64,000 nucleotides of DNA, from positions 186,001 through 250,000 of the forward strand of contig CAYOJW010000004.1 in the NCBI GenBank assembly GCA_964404445.1, written 5' to 3'. Below the pieces are notes generated by a model that made no database searches, was not told where the DNA came from, and worked only from the letters and a program-made list of their open reading frames with translations. The translations under genes were made by a program, and so were the position numbers. Every line of letters begins with the position of its first letter. The first letter of the stretch is position 1. Of this stretch, positions 53,347-61,578 are shown one piece after another. Source of the stretch: UBA2336 sp964404445 (GTDB lineage Bacteria > Bacteroidota > Bacteroidia > Cytophagales > Cyclobacteriaceae).

Positions 53347-54272
53347 AATCCAACTATGCTCAACAGTTCAATTTCAAAGATAAGGTTTGAATTGGGCGGG
53401 ATGGCCGTGCGGGCTTCAGCACCATACGCCAATATTGCAGGCACATAAATAGTTGCCTTGCCGCCTACCTGCATGGTTTGAAGGCCGATGATCATACCAT
53501 GAACATAATTTACCACGCGGCCGCCTACTCCGTTGGTTGGGCCATATTGTGCAAAGGGAGCAAAAATACTCTCATCGCTTAACAACTTGCCGGTTATGCT
53601 CATAGTTACCTGATCGTACAACCCGGGGTAGTCGCCCGAGGTACCCGGTTCGGTGTGTACTATCCGTACACCACTTTCTAACGCAACCACATTTTCAACT
53701 TCAAGTTCGTCCAGTTTAGCATCAATAGCTGCAACTTGTGCGGCAAGCGTGGTTGTTTGTGCCGTTGTTGGGGCAACACTTATTAAATGTACATCAAAAA
53801 CCAATGTTGCATTTCCGGGGATGGCGCCAGAACCATTTTGGCCATAAGCATAAAAAGAAGGAATATAAAGTTTTGCAACCGCCCCCTGGGTTAATTGCCC
53901 CATGCCGATCTTCCAGCCGTCAATCATATCCTTTAGTTTGAGGGCAAAATTATTGTTCTCATCAAATGTACCCTCCGAAAGTTCACCATTGGAAAGTATG
54001 CGGCCGGAATAAGCTGCTATAACTTCGTTCTCTAAATTGGGCGGTAAATCACCATTGCCAACTTGTGTAATCACAATGGTAACACCCGAAGGATCTCTTA
54101 TTACCATATTGCCGGCAGACGGTGGGTTATCTACGAGGTAATCATTTATCGCCTGAACTTCTTTCAGAAGTTGCTGGTAATCCGAGTGGACATCGGTATC
54201 TAAACAAGCCGACATATAAACAGTCATGGCAAAAAGCACAAGCACGCTTCCAATCGATTTTCTTTTTCTCAT
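53343..54272 (-). CDS. lipoprotein with two FKBP-type peptidyl-prolyl isomerase domains
   Basis: A 309-residue lipoprotein (signal peptide with lipobox YMSAC, Cys about residue 23). Two FKBP-like domains follow, about 60-170 and 200-309, each with the order G-V-x-I-v ... IAAYSGRILSNGE-like strand, a GW/GLQxM helix (DGWKIGMGQLTQGAVAKLYI; IIGLQTMQVGGKATIYVPAI) and the YGQ/YGA ... IPGNATLVFDVHL closing strands. It would assist folding of exported proteins. It follows another FKBP lipoprotein gene, so the three FKBP units form a cluster. Confidence 0.85.
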   Translation of the reverse strand: MRKRKSIGSVLVLFAMTVYMSACLDTDVHSDYQQLLKEVQAINDYLVDNPPSAGNMVIRDPSGVTIVITQVGNGDLPPNLENEVIAAYSGRILSNGELSEGTFDENNNFALKLKDMIDGWKIGMGQLTQGAVAKLYIPSFYAYGQNGSGAIPGNATLVFDVHLISVAPTTAQTTTLAAQVAAIDAKLDELEVENVVALESGVRIVHTEPGTSGDYPGLYDQVTMSITGKLLSDESIFAPFAQYGPTNGVGGRVVNYVHGMIIGLQTMQVGGKATIYVPAILAYGAEARTAIPPNSNLIFEIELLSIVGL

Positions 54273-54326
54273 AACGTTAATTTTGTTTATGTTTTATGCT
54301 AATTCATTCAATTAGACATTAGACAC

Positions 54327-55259
54327 TTATTTTTTAGGCGCGGTTGGAACGGGCGCATCTTTTAAGTCGGTAATTTCCAAATCAAAGACGAGCACTTCGT
54401 TTGCTTTGATCACCTCGCTGCGCTGTTGGGGGCCATACGCCAAGCCTGATGGGATAATCACGGTTGCTTTAGCGCCTTTGTTCAATACTTTTAACGCTTC
54501 GTGCCAACCTTTTATTACAGACGTACGATCAATTATAACCTCGTACGGCTGATATGATGGACGTTCAAATAAGCCTTTTTCTTCGACTACGGACTTAACG
54601 CTGCTATCGAAATAAACACCTTCAAGTGTGTAGCCCGAATAATTTACGGAAGCGATCTGGCCAGACTGACCGTTTTCGCCTTTGCCCGGTTGTGTAATTA
54701 CATACCATATACCCGATTCGGTTTTTTGTGCCACCAAATTATTTTTGGCGATGTACGCTTCAATGGCGAGGGAATCTTTAACAACTTGTTCTTTTTCTTT
54801 TTTGATGAAAAACTCGCGCTGGTAGGTCATAAACGAGTCTTGTGTCATGATATTCTCGACCTTAATGCGGTAGGTCAATACCAACGTTGAATCAAATTGC
54901 GGAGGCATTGGTTGCCTTACAAGGTCTTTAAAGAAATCTTTAATGTGGATGTCCACCTTAACGCTATCGCCTTTAGAGAGCATACGCAGCATTTGGGTCA
55001 TGCCATCTTCGGTTTTAATCATGGCCGTGTCGGGAATTACCGCATACGGTGGGAAGTCCATCTCGTAGGTGTCGCGCCAAACAGAATCTTTTGAATCTTT
55101 AAAAACGAAATTAAACATGAGTACCTCGCCCGGCTTGGCGGTAACGCCATCACCTGCTTTAACAACTGTAAATTTTAAGCCGTTTGGAGTTTCTTTTTCG
55201 TTTGAACAGGCCATGCACAATACCAGCAATAACCCCATCAGCAATTTTGTGATTTTCAT
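54327..55259 (-). CDS. FKBP-type peptidyl-prolyl isomerase lipoprotein
   Basis: A 310-residue lipoprotein (LLLVLCMAC lipobox, Cys about 18). The C-terminal FKBP domain (about 195-300) is canonical: VNYSGYTLEGVYFDSS, VIKGWHEALKVLNKGAKATV, IPSGLAYGPQQRSE and VLVFDLEITDL. The N-terminal part is a weaker FKBP-like unit (VMFNFVFKDSKDSVW). The order ndk, DHH phosphoesterase, FKBP lipoprotein is what I recall around gldI in Flavobacterium, so it may be GldI-related; this is not verified. Confidence 0.85.
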   Translation of the reverse strand: MKITKLLMGLLLVLCMACSNEKETPNGLKFTVVKAGDGVTAKPGEVLMFNFVFKDSKDSVWRDTYEMDFPPYAVIPDTAMIKTEDGMTQMLRMLSKGDSVKVDIHIKDFFKDLVRQPMPPQFDSTLVLTYRIKVENIMTQDSFMTYQREFFIKKEKEQVVKDSLAIEAYIAKNNLVAQKTESGIWYVITQPGKGENGQSGQIASVNYSGYTLEGVYFDSSVKSVVEEKGLFERPSYQPYEVIIDRTSVIKGWHEALKVLNKGAKATVIIPSGLAYGPQQRSEVIKANEVLVFDLEITDLKDAPVPTAPKK

Positions 55260-55277
55260 AAGTGAGTATTTAAAAAT

Positions 55278-56294
55278 TTAGTAGTCTTGATTTAATTGAT
55301 TTTTATATTCAGGAAGTATAGCTAAAAATTTCTGTACGGTTTCTTCAAGCGAAAGCGATGAAGTACCCCCCGATGCGTTGCGGTGCCCGCCTCCTTCAAA
55401 ATGTTTGCGAGCCATTTCGTTGACCGAAAAGTTTCCGAGCGACCGGAGTGATAGTTTTACGTTATCCTTACGTTCGTGGATCATCACCGAAAGTTTCATG
55501 CCTTTAATCGACAACCCGTAGTTCACAAAACCTTCGGTATCGCCTGTTTGCGAGCCAAAGCGTTTCAACTCTTCGGCCGAAAGGGTCATGTATGCGGTAT
55601 TGTATTCAGGCAATACTTTTAATTTTTCACTTAACACATAGCCCATCAGGCGCAACCGCTCTACGGTATTGGTATCGTAAATAAGTTTTGATATTTTGGT
55701 TGGGTTAGCACCGAAGCGTACAAGTTCGGCTGCAATCAAAAACTCTTCGTGCCGCGTGTTAGAGTGCCTGAAACCTCCCGTGTCGGTCATCAGTCCGGCA
55801 TATAAACAATCGGCAATGTTGGCATCGATCAGGTTTTCATCGCCCAACTCCAAAATCAAATTAAAAATAAGCCCGGCTGTTGATGCCGACTGCACATCCC
55901 ACTTCACAAATTCGGCAAAATTTTCGGGGGCTAAATGGTGATCGATCATCGCTTTTCTGGCGGGCGAGTTCCTGACCATATCGGTTAAATCCTGAATACG
56001 GTTGAGGGCTGAAAAATCCAAACAGAAAATAATATCGGCTTGTTGAATGATAGGGTTTACCAACCCCTCTTTTCCCTTTTCAAAAGCAATCACTTCGTTG
56101 TTGCCGGGCATCCACTGCAAAAATTCGGGGTAATCGCTGGGGGTAATTACCTGAACGCTGTGCCCCTTTTTCTTTAAATATCCGGCCAGCCCCAGCGATG
56201 AACCCAGGGCATCGGCATCGGGTTTATGGTGAGTAACGATCACGGCTTTGCGTGGCTGACCCATAAACTCCTTAAATTGTTGGATATTCTGCAT
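55278..56294 (-). CDS. DHH-family phosphoesterase (NrnA-like)
   Basis: A 338-residue DHH/DHHA1 protein when started at the ATG at 56294. The metal-site motifs are VIVTHHKPDADALGSSLGLA, IFCLDFSALNRI (Asp of motif II), KAMIDHHLAPENF (DHH) and DTGGFRHSNTR; the DHHA1 part ends with HFEGGGHRNASGG. It most resembles bifunctional oligoribonuclease/PAP phosphatase NrnA, which degrades short RNA and pAp. The ATG is preceded on the minus strand by TATTTTTG (56313-56320). It leads an operon running to udk. Confidence 0.9.
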   Translation of the reverse strand: MQNIQQFKEFMGQPRKAVIVTHHKPDADALGSSLGLAGYLKKKGHSVQVITPSDYPEFLQWMPGNNEVIAFEKGKEGLVNPIIQQADIIFCLDFSALNRIQDLTDMVRNSPARKAMIDHHLAPENFAEFVKWDVQSASTAGLIFNLILELGDENLIDANIADCLYAGLMTDTGGFRHSNTRHEEFLIAAELVRFGANPTKISKLIYDTNTVERLRLMGYVLSEKLKVLPEYNTAYMTLSAEELKRFGSQTGDTEGFVNYGLSIKGMKLSVMIHERKDNVKLSLRSLGNFSVNEMARKHFEGGGHRNASGGTSSLSLEETVQKFLAILPEYKNQLNQDY

Positions 56295-56312
56295 GAATAG
56301 ATTACGAAGGGG

Positions 56313-56403
56313 CAAAAATAATCAGGATTTTAGGGATTTCAGGATTTTCAGGATTGAATGCAATTTTATTTAAGAGGATTATTGTACAGAAAAGCTATTT
56401 TTG
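56313..56403. promoter_or_regulatory. divergent promoters with TATTTTTG boxes on both strands
   Basis: TATTTTTGCCCC occurs on the minus strand (box 56313-56320) before the DHH gene and on the plus strand (box 56396-56403) before ndk. Both fit TAnnTTTG. Between them is a short TCAGGATTT-rich direct repeat. Confidence 0.5.
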
Positions 56404-56431
56404 CCCCGCAAATCACGAAAAAACAAGCAAA

Positions 56432-56851
56432 ATGGCAGGAAACAGAACTTTTACCATGATTAAGCCCGATGCCACAGGCGCGGGAAACTCAGGTGCTATA
56501 ATTAAGATGATCGAAGAAGCGGGCTTTCGCATTGTGGCGATGAAGAAAACCCAGCTTACCCCGGAGCGTGCCGGCCAGTTTTATGAAGTACACAAAGCGC
56601 GCCCGTTTTATAACGATTTAACTGCGTATATGTCGAGCGGGTTTATTATCCCGATGATTTTAGAGAAAGACAATGCCGTTGAAGACTTCCGCAAACTGAT
56701 TGGTGCTACCGATCCTGCCAAGGCAGAGAAAGGCACTATCCGTAACCTGTTTGCAAAATCAATTGATGCTAACGCCATTCACGGCTCGGACAGCGATGAG
56801 AACGCTGCCATTGAAGGTAACTTTTTCTTTTCAAGAACTGAGCAGTTTTAA
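56432..56851 (+). CDS. ndk: nucleoside-diphosphate kinase
   Basis: A 139-residue enzyme that equalises nucleoside triphosphate pools by a phosphohistidine. TFTMIKPDATGAGNSGAII at the start, the KARPFYNDLTAYMSSG segment and the active-site block AIHGSDSDENA (His in NAIHGSDS) are all clear. I chose ATG 56432 because the promoter box lies at 56396-56403 and earlier codons are not conserved. Monocistronic, with a strong terminator. Confidence 0.96.
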   Translation: MAGNRTFTMIKPDATGAGNSGAIIKMIEEAGFRIVAMKKTQLTPERAGQFYEVHKARPFYNDLTAYMSSGFIIPMILEKDNAVEDFRKLIGATDPAKAEKGTIRNLFAKSIDANAIHGSDSDENAAIEGNFFFSRTEQF

Positions 56852-56869
56852 GTAACTCAATCAGAAACG

Positions 56870-56914
56870 AGGCTGTATCAAAAGCGGTGTACCACTTTTG
56901 ATACAGCCTTTTTT
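56870..56914 (+). terminator. rho-independent terminator of ndk
   Basis: AGGCTGTATCAAAAG (56870-56884) pairs exactly with CTTTTGATACAGCCT (56895-56909) around a 10-base loop, followed by T-run. Confidence 0.87.
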
Positions 56915-56950
56915 AATGCAGTTTAAGCAAGGCGCGGAAGTGTAAGTTCA

Positions 56951-57598
56951 CTAAATCAACCGGTGCCTTACGGCTTTTTGCACGGCTTCAACTTTGTTGT
57001 TTACCTGTAATTTGCCATACACATTTGAGATGTGTTTTTGAACAGTCCCCACGCTGATGAACAGGTTCTGAGCGATCTGTTCGTAGCTCAATCCGCCTTT
57101 TAGTTGTTCCAGCAATTCAATCTCGCGTTTGGTAAGCCCGAAGTCTTCAAACGCTGTATTGGGGTTAAACGGATGGCGCACGAGGTTCAGCACTTTTAAC
57201 GCAATACCGGGCGACATCGCTGCCCCGCCTTGCATGGCCTGTTCTAATGCCTGAACAATAATTTCTTCGCGCTCGTCTTTTAACAAATACCCGGATGCCC
57301 CCGCCATGATGGCCTCGAATATTTTTTCATCATCATCAAACGTGGTTAACATCACCACTTTAATTTGCGGGTACCGTTGCTTTACCAACCGGGTTGTTTC
57401 AATACCGTTGAGTTCGGGCATTTGAATGTCCATCAGGATTACATCCACTACCGGGTCGTTCGCTAACGCCTCTAACAGTTCGGTGCCGTCAAAGGCAGTA
57501 GTTTTAATGTTTATGAAGGGGGTATTTTTCAGTTTTTCAACAATCGCCTTGAGGGCAAAGGTGTTGTCTTCGGCTATGGCGATGCGGATGGCTGTCAT
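56951..57598 (-). CDS. NarL/LuxR-type response regulator
   Basis: A 215-residue regulator (ATG at 57598). The receiver domain (about 3-120) has the acidic pair in IAIAEDN, the phospho-acceptor Asp in VILMDIQMPELNG and the Lys in SGYLLKDERE. The C-terminal LuxR helix-turn-helix (about 150-210) reads LTKREIELLEQLKGGLSYEQ and AQNLFISVGTVQKHISNVYG. It most likely pairs with the histidine kinase encoded 1 kb upstream on the same strand, although a lipoprotein gene and a palindromic element lie between them. Confidence 0.92.
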   Translation of the reverse strand: MTAIRIAIAEDNTFALKAIVEKLKNTPFINIKTTAFDGTELLEALANDPVVDVILMDIQMPELNGIETTRLVKQRYPQIKVVMLTTFDDDEKIFEAIMAGASGYLLKDEREEIIVQALEQAMQGGAAMSPGIALKVLNLVRHPFNPNTAFEDFGLTKREIELLEQLKGGLSYEQIAQNLFISVGTVQKHISNVYGKLQVNNKVEAVQKAVRHRLI

Positions 57599-57674
57599 GC
57601 GGATAAAGTTACTAAAGACTTGCAAACTTATCGTATGCGGATAAAGTGACTATCGTACGTTTTTCGTGATTTTA

Positions 57675-57800
57675 CCCCATCAACGTCACTCGAAGAGGAC
57701 GTTGATGCTTTTAACAACAAATTTAATCTCTCACAATTAAGAAAGCCTACACAATCTTTTCAAATCATCAACGTCCCCGGGGCGGGTGACGTTGATGGGG
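57675..57800. repeat. four-copy CATCAACGTC palindromic element
   Basis: CATCAACGTC occurs four times in alternating orientation (57678, 57698 inverted, 57766, 57788 inverted). The outer copies extend to a perfect 15-bp inverted pair CCCCATCAACGTCAC (57675-57689) and GTGACGTTGATGGGG (57786-57800). It lies between the lipoprotein and regulator genes. Confidence 0.7.
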
Positions 57801-57868
57801 AGACCCGACAATAGCAGGTTTTTTAAAGAGAACGACATCATGGTATAAAAAATTAAAACGAAACTTGA

Positions 57869-58471
57869 TTAAGGGTTTTCGGGCACTACCAGGTTCACGA
57901 TCTCGTAAGCATCAAACACAAACTTAGAGTTGTTGTTCAACACAAATTGCGAATCGCGGATAGCAAAGCTTATCTGACGTGTTTCGGGGTTGATGCTGAT
58001 CATCTCAAAATCGGTAACGTATTTATCGCCCGCCATCGGTATTTTGTTGGCATCTAACCGGCTAAAGCTTGCCGTAATGTTTTCCGGATCGGCTTCAAAA
58101 AAAAGTTCGTCATCCGATGTGAGTGTGATTGTATGATAATAATGATGCGCTCCGTCCGTTCCAAGAGAAGGCCCAGCCAACTCAATGAAAATATCTGACC
58201 GATCGAATTCGGTGCCCATACTCATGTAAAAATCACGCTGTTCAATCAAATTGTACGAGTAGCAATAACGGATAGGGTCGCCAATTTTAACGTTACCACC
58301 ACTAAACGAGTCGTGCCTGCGTGCTGTAAGCACTACTTCGCCCGAACAAGGGGTTTCTTCGTCATCTTCGTCAAAAAGATCGCATCCGGCCAGCAGGGTA
58401 ACCGCAAGTAAAAAAGAGAGTTGCATCAACCGTTGCAATACCCTCTGATAAAGGTTTGTTTTTGTTTTCAT
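57869..58471 (-). CDS. hypothetical lipoprotein
   Basis: A 200-residue lipoprotein starting at ATG 58471: LLAVTLLAGC is a clear lipobox (Cys about 29) followed by an acidic linker (DLFDEDDEETP) and a beta-rich domain with two cysteines. I recognise no family. It lies between the histidine kinase and response regulator genes on the same strand and could be a target or sensor accessory of that system, but this is only context. Confidence 0.65.
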   Translation of the reverse strand: MKTKTNLYQRVLQRLMQLSFLLAVTLLAGCDLFDEDDEETPCSGEVVLTARRHDSFSGGNVKIGDPIRYCYSYNLIEQRDFYMSMGTEFDRSDIFIELAGPSLGTDGAHHYYHTITLTSDDELFFEADPENITASFSRLDANKIPMAGDKYVTDFEMISINPETRQISFAIRDSQFVLNNNSKFVFDAYEIVNLVVPENP

Positions 58472-58559
58472 AGCAGCACAAAACTGCCATGAAACCGTGC
58501 GCAATTCAATACTATGAATATGGTATTTGTTGTATAGGCGTCAGACGGCTGATTCCTGT

Positions 58560-60497
58560 TTAAACCGGAACAGTAATCTGCAAAACAGTCGCCCCCGGTT
58601 TCGATTGAATGTGCAGTGTTCCGTTAATGGTTTTTACCCTGCGTTCGATATTGCGCAAGCCAAAACCGGTTGTAACGGCCTGAACATCAAAGCCCGCTCC
58701 ATCATCCTCCACGGTAGCAGTTACGTTTTGACCGGCCACATTAATGGTTACCCGGATGTGCGAAGCGCGTGCGTGTTTGGTGGCATTGTTAACCGCTTCC
58801 TGAAGAATGCGGAACAGGTGGTTTGCTGTTTGAGCCTGAATGATAGTCTGTACATTGCCCGTTGCAGCAAGCTGAACAGGCGGAATGCTGTTGGACGGGA
58901 TGTATTCGCGCAACTTCAACAAAAATTCTTCGATGGTGGCCGATTGTTTGTTGATGAGCCAAACCGTTTTGCGAAGTTCCTGAATGGTGGATGTGGTTAT
59001 TTTTTTTAATTCGTGAATGCGATCATCGGGCAACGATTTCTGTAATGAATCGATGGAAGCGCTTACAAAGGTCAACTGCGAACCGATGTTGTCGTGCAGT
59101 TCTTGCGAAATGCGCAGACGTTCTTCCTGAATAGCGTTTAAAGATTTTACTTCGGCCAGTTCGGCTTTCAGTTTTAAGCGTTGCTGTTTTATCCGTTGAT
59201 TGCGATACACCACTACTGTAATGCCCACCAGTAACACCAACAACCCACCGGCCCACATTAACTGATTGTTGCGCTGTTGTATTTTCAGATTGGTTTCGGC
59301 TAAGGCATGTTCTTTTTTTTCGGTTTCGTACCGGGTATTCATTTCGGCTATGGCCTGGGCATTGGCGTGTTTATAGATGCTGTCTTTTGCCGTTGCCCAC
59401 AATCCGTAATGTTTACTGGCATTTTTAAAATCTTCAAGACCTTCAAAATTTTTAGCTAATACAAAGTGAACATCTTCCTGTTTTAAAATCAGATTATTTT
59501 CTTTTGCCAGCGTTAACGCTTCCAAACCTACTTCTATTCCCTTTTTGTATTCTTTCGTTTTATTATACAGATCAGCCAACGTGTATAGATCTGAGATGAT
59601 GTAAAAGGGATTGCCCACCTTTTGACGGTACGGCCGGGCCTTTAAGTATTCATTAATAGCCAAATCGTACTGGCCGGTATTGGCATAAATAGTACCCAAT
59701 ATAAAGTATGCATTCGCGATCGACTGCGTATCGTTTTCGGCAATAGCCATTGAAATACCTTTTTCGATACACCCCCTGGCGGAATCCGGCAATCCTAAAG
59801 CGCCATAACTAACCGCCATATTGTTATATATATAATGAGCGTACGTTCGGATGCCAGCCGCATCAGCATTACGGATTGCGTTCATACCTGCATCAATACA
59901 TTCGCGGTAACGCTTCAACTCCAAGTATGCCCACGTGATATTGGTTTGTATTTTAAGCTCTAATGATTTTAATGTCGGATGCTTTTCGGCAACCCGGAGG
60001 CCGTCTAAAAGATTTTTCAAACCGTTTTCTGCTTTTCCGGTTGATATATACACGTTGCCCAAGGCATTGCACGCATTTACAAAAATGTAGGGATCGTTAT
60101 CCCGCGAAAGGTTTTTCGATTCCAGTAAAAACAGCGCTGAGCTGTCAAAAGAAGATAACGAATTATGGTAAAGCCCTAACGCCCCATTAAAATATGCCGC
60201 CTCCACAGGGTCGGAGGTTTTTTTCAAAATATGCTTTGCCTGCTGAGCGTATTGTTCAGCAACATTAAAATCGACTTTCCGAAAGTAAGAAACAACCTCG
60301 TAGTATGTCTTTGCTTTATCCAGACCCGTAGCGGAGTTTAGTTTTGCAACAAGGCTGTCAGCGGTTTTTGATGTGGTTTGAACAGACTGCCGGGCAATTG
60401 CACTTTTTATGGGAACGATTAACGCTAAAAAGTATGGAAGGAATCTCAGCAAAATAACTTTCAGAATATCAAAGACCCTAAAATAATTATCAATCAA
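58560..60497 (-). CDS. TPR-containing sensor histidine kinase (HisKA_3)
   Basis: A 645-residue kinase. An N-terminal signal-like segment is followed by about six TPR repeats in the periplasm (residues ~60-370), a transmembrane helix (LMWAGGLLVLLVGITVVVYR, about 405), the dimerisation/phosphoacceptor HisKA_3 helix ERLRISQELHDNIGSQLTFV with the His, and an HATPase_c domain (LFRILQEAVNNATKHARASH; VEDDGAGFD; GFGLRNIERRV). The start is unclear: TTG at 60497, or TTG at 60452 which would give a better signal peptide. This architecture pairs with NarL-type regulators. Confidence 0.9.
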   Translation of the reverse strand: MIDNYFRVFDILKVILLRFLPYFLALIVPIKSAIARQSVQTTSKTADSLVAKLNSATGLDKAKTYYEVVSYFRKVDFNVAEQYAQQAKHILKKTSDPVEAAYFNGALGLYHNSLSSFDSSALFLLESKNLSRDNDPYIFVNACNALGNVYISTGKAENGLKNLLDGLRVAEKHPTLKSLELKIQTNITWAYLELKRYRECIDAGMNAIRNADAAGIRTYAHYIYNNMAVSYGALGLPDSARGCIEKGISMAIAENDTQSIANAYFILGTIYANTGQYDLAINEYLKARPYRQKVGNPFYIISDLYTLADLYNKTKEYKKGIEVGLEALTLAKENNLILKQEDVHFVLAKNFEGLEDFKNASKHYGLWATAKDSIYKHANAQAIAEMNTRYETEKKEHALAETNLKIQQRNNQLMWAGGLLVLLVGITVVVYRNQRIKQQRLKLKAELAEVKSLNAIQEERLRISQELHDNIGSQLTFVSASIDSLQKSLPDDRIHELKKITTSTIQELRKTVWLINKQSATIEEFLLKLREYIPSNSIPPVQLAATGNVQTIIQAQTANHLFRILQEAVNNATKHARASHIRVTINVAGQNVTATVEDDGAGFDVQAVTTGFGLRNIERRVKTINGTLHIQSKPGATVLQITVPV

Positions 60498-60539
60498 TAA
60501 TAATCAAAACCACATTACACTAACCGGTATATGCACTGA

Positions 60540-60589
60540 AAAATAAAACGTCATGTTTATGTTAATGCTGTACACAAACATGACGTTTT
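60540..60589 (-). terminator. rho-independent terminator of the nucleotidyltransferase gene
   Basis: AAAACGTCATGTTT (60545-60558) and AAACATGACGTTTT (60576-60589) form a perfect 14-bp stem; on the minus strand the stem is followed by ATTTTT. Confidence 0.8.
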
Positions 60590-60612
60590 GGATTATCCGT
60601 TTCCGGGAACTG

Positions 60613-61521
60613 TTACGCCCACAATTTATTCGGGTATTCGCCCTGGTTTACAAGCGCTTTGATTTTACCCGATACTTCGTCTTTATCTTCTTTATACGTT
60701 ACGCCAAACCACACATCGCCACCGCCCAAAATTTTCACTTTGCCCAAGCCCTGTTTGATCATTTCGTTACCGATAATCGGGATGAAAAATTCGGCTTTAG
60801 GCTCTTTACCTTTTTCTTTCAGGAAGTCGATGAAAAATTTTTCGGTCAGTGGGAAAATACTTTCATGGAATCCCCAGAAGTTCATCGAAGTAGGTGTTTC
60901 AGGACTAAGCTCCAAATCACCATCTTTTTCTTTTGAAATAATTTTTCTATTCTCTTTTACGATGGTCGTGCGTTCAACCACCGATTTTAAATATCCGTTT
61001 GCATCCTGTTCGCCACAACCACGCGATACCGAACCGTTTTCAGACAATACATTCTTTAATGTATAGCCTACCATAGCGTGCGCGCCTTGTGTATCGCCAC
61101 CAAAAAATTTCGCGACCGATTCAAATGCCCCACGACCGTAAAAGTCATCGGCATTGATTACCGCAAACGGTTCGTGGATAACATCTTTTGCACACAACAC
61201 CGCGTGGGCAGTACCCCATGGTTTGGTGCGCTCAGGGTTTTGATAGGCTGCCGGTACTTTCGTATCCAATGCCTGCACCACAAACTCAACCTTTACCTTG
61301 CCCTGCAACCGGGGCAAAAACATTTCTTTTATCGTTTCTTTTATTTCTTCACGAACAATAAACACGACTTTCGTAAACCCCGCACGGATGGCATCAAAAA
61401 GCGAATAATCCATAATGGTTTCACCGCTTGGGCCAAACCCGTCAATTTGCTTAATCCCACCATAACGGCTGCCCATACCGGCTGCCAGCACCAACAGCGT
61501 TAATTCTTTCTTGTTACTCAT
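60613..61521 (-). CDS. sugar-phosphate nucleotidyltransferase family protein
   Basis: A 302-residue NTP_transferase protein: LLVLAAGMGSRYGGIKQIDG (nucleotide-binding loop with G-x-G-x-R and the Lys), VINADDFYGRGAFESVAKFF (metal Asp), GTAHAVLCAKDVI and MNFWGFHESIFPL. The GFGPSGETIMDYSLFDAI part is characteristic of a Bacteroidota group related to glucose-1-phosphate nucleotidyltransferases, whose precise sugar is unknown. It diverges from the sugar transporter gene with a 57-bp gap. Confidence 0.88.
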   Translation of the reverse strand: MSNKKELTLLVLAAGMGSRYGGIKQIDGFGPSGETIMDYSLFDAIRAGFTKVVFIVREEIKETIKEMFLPRLQGKVKVEFVVQALDTKVPAAYQNPERTKPWGTAHAVLCAKDVIHEPFAVINADDFYGRGAFESVAKFFGGDTQGAHAMVGYTLKNVLSENGSVSRGCGEQDANGYLKSVVERTTIVKENRKIISKEKDGDLELSPETPTSMNFWGFHESIFPLTEKFFIDFLKEKGKEPKAEFFIPIIGNEMIKQGLGKVKILGGGDVWFGVTYKEDKDEVSGKIKALVNQGEYPNKLWA

Positions 61522-61578
61522 GCCAAATAGTATTTAATCTGTAAAACAGTTTCGCTAAGTTGCTACAAAAATTGGGCT

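Noticed and set aside
58527..59009. 160-residue plus-strand open frame
   Set aside because: It lies antisense to the kinase ATPase domain of the histidine kinase gene; no family resemblance.
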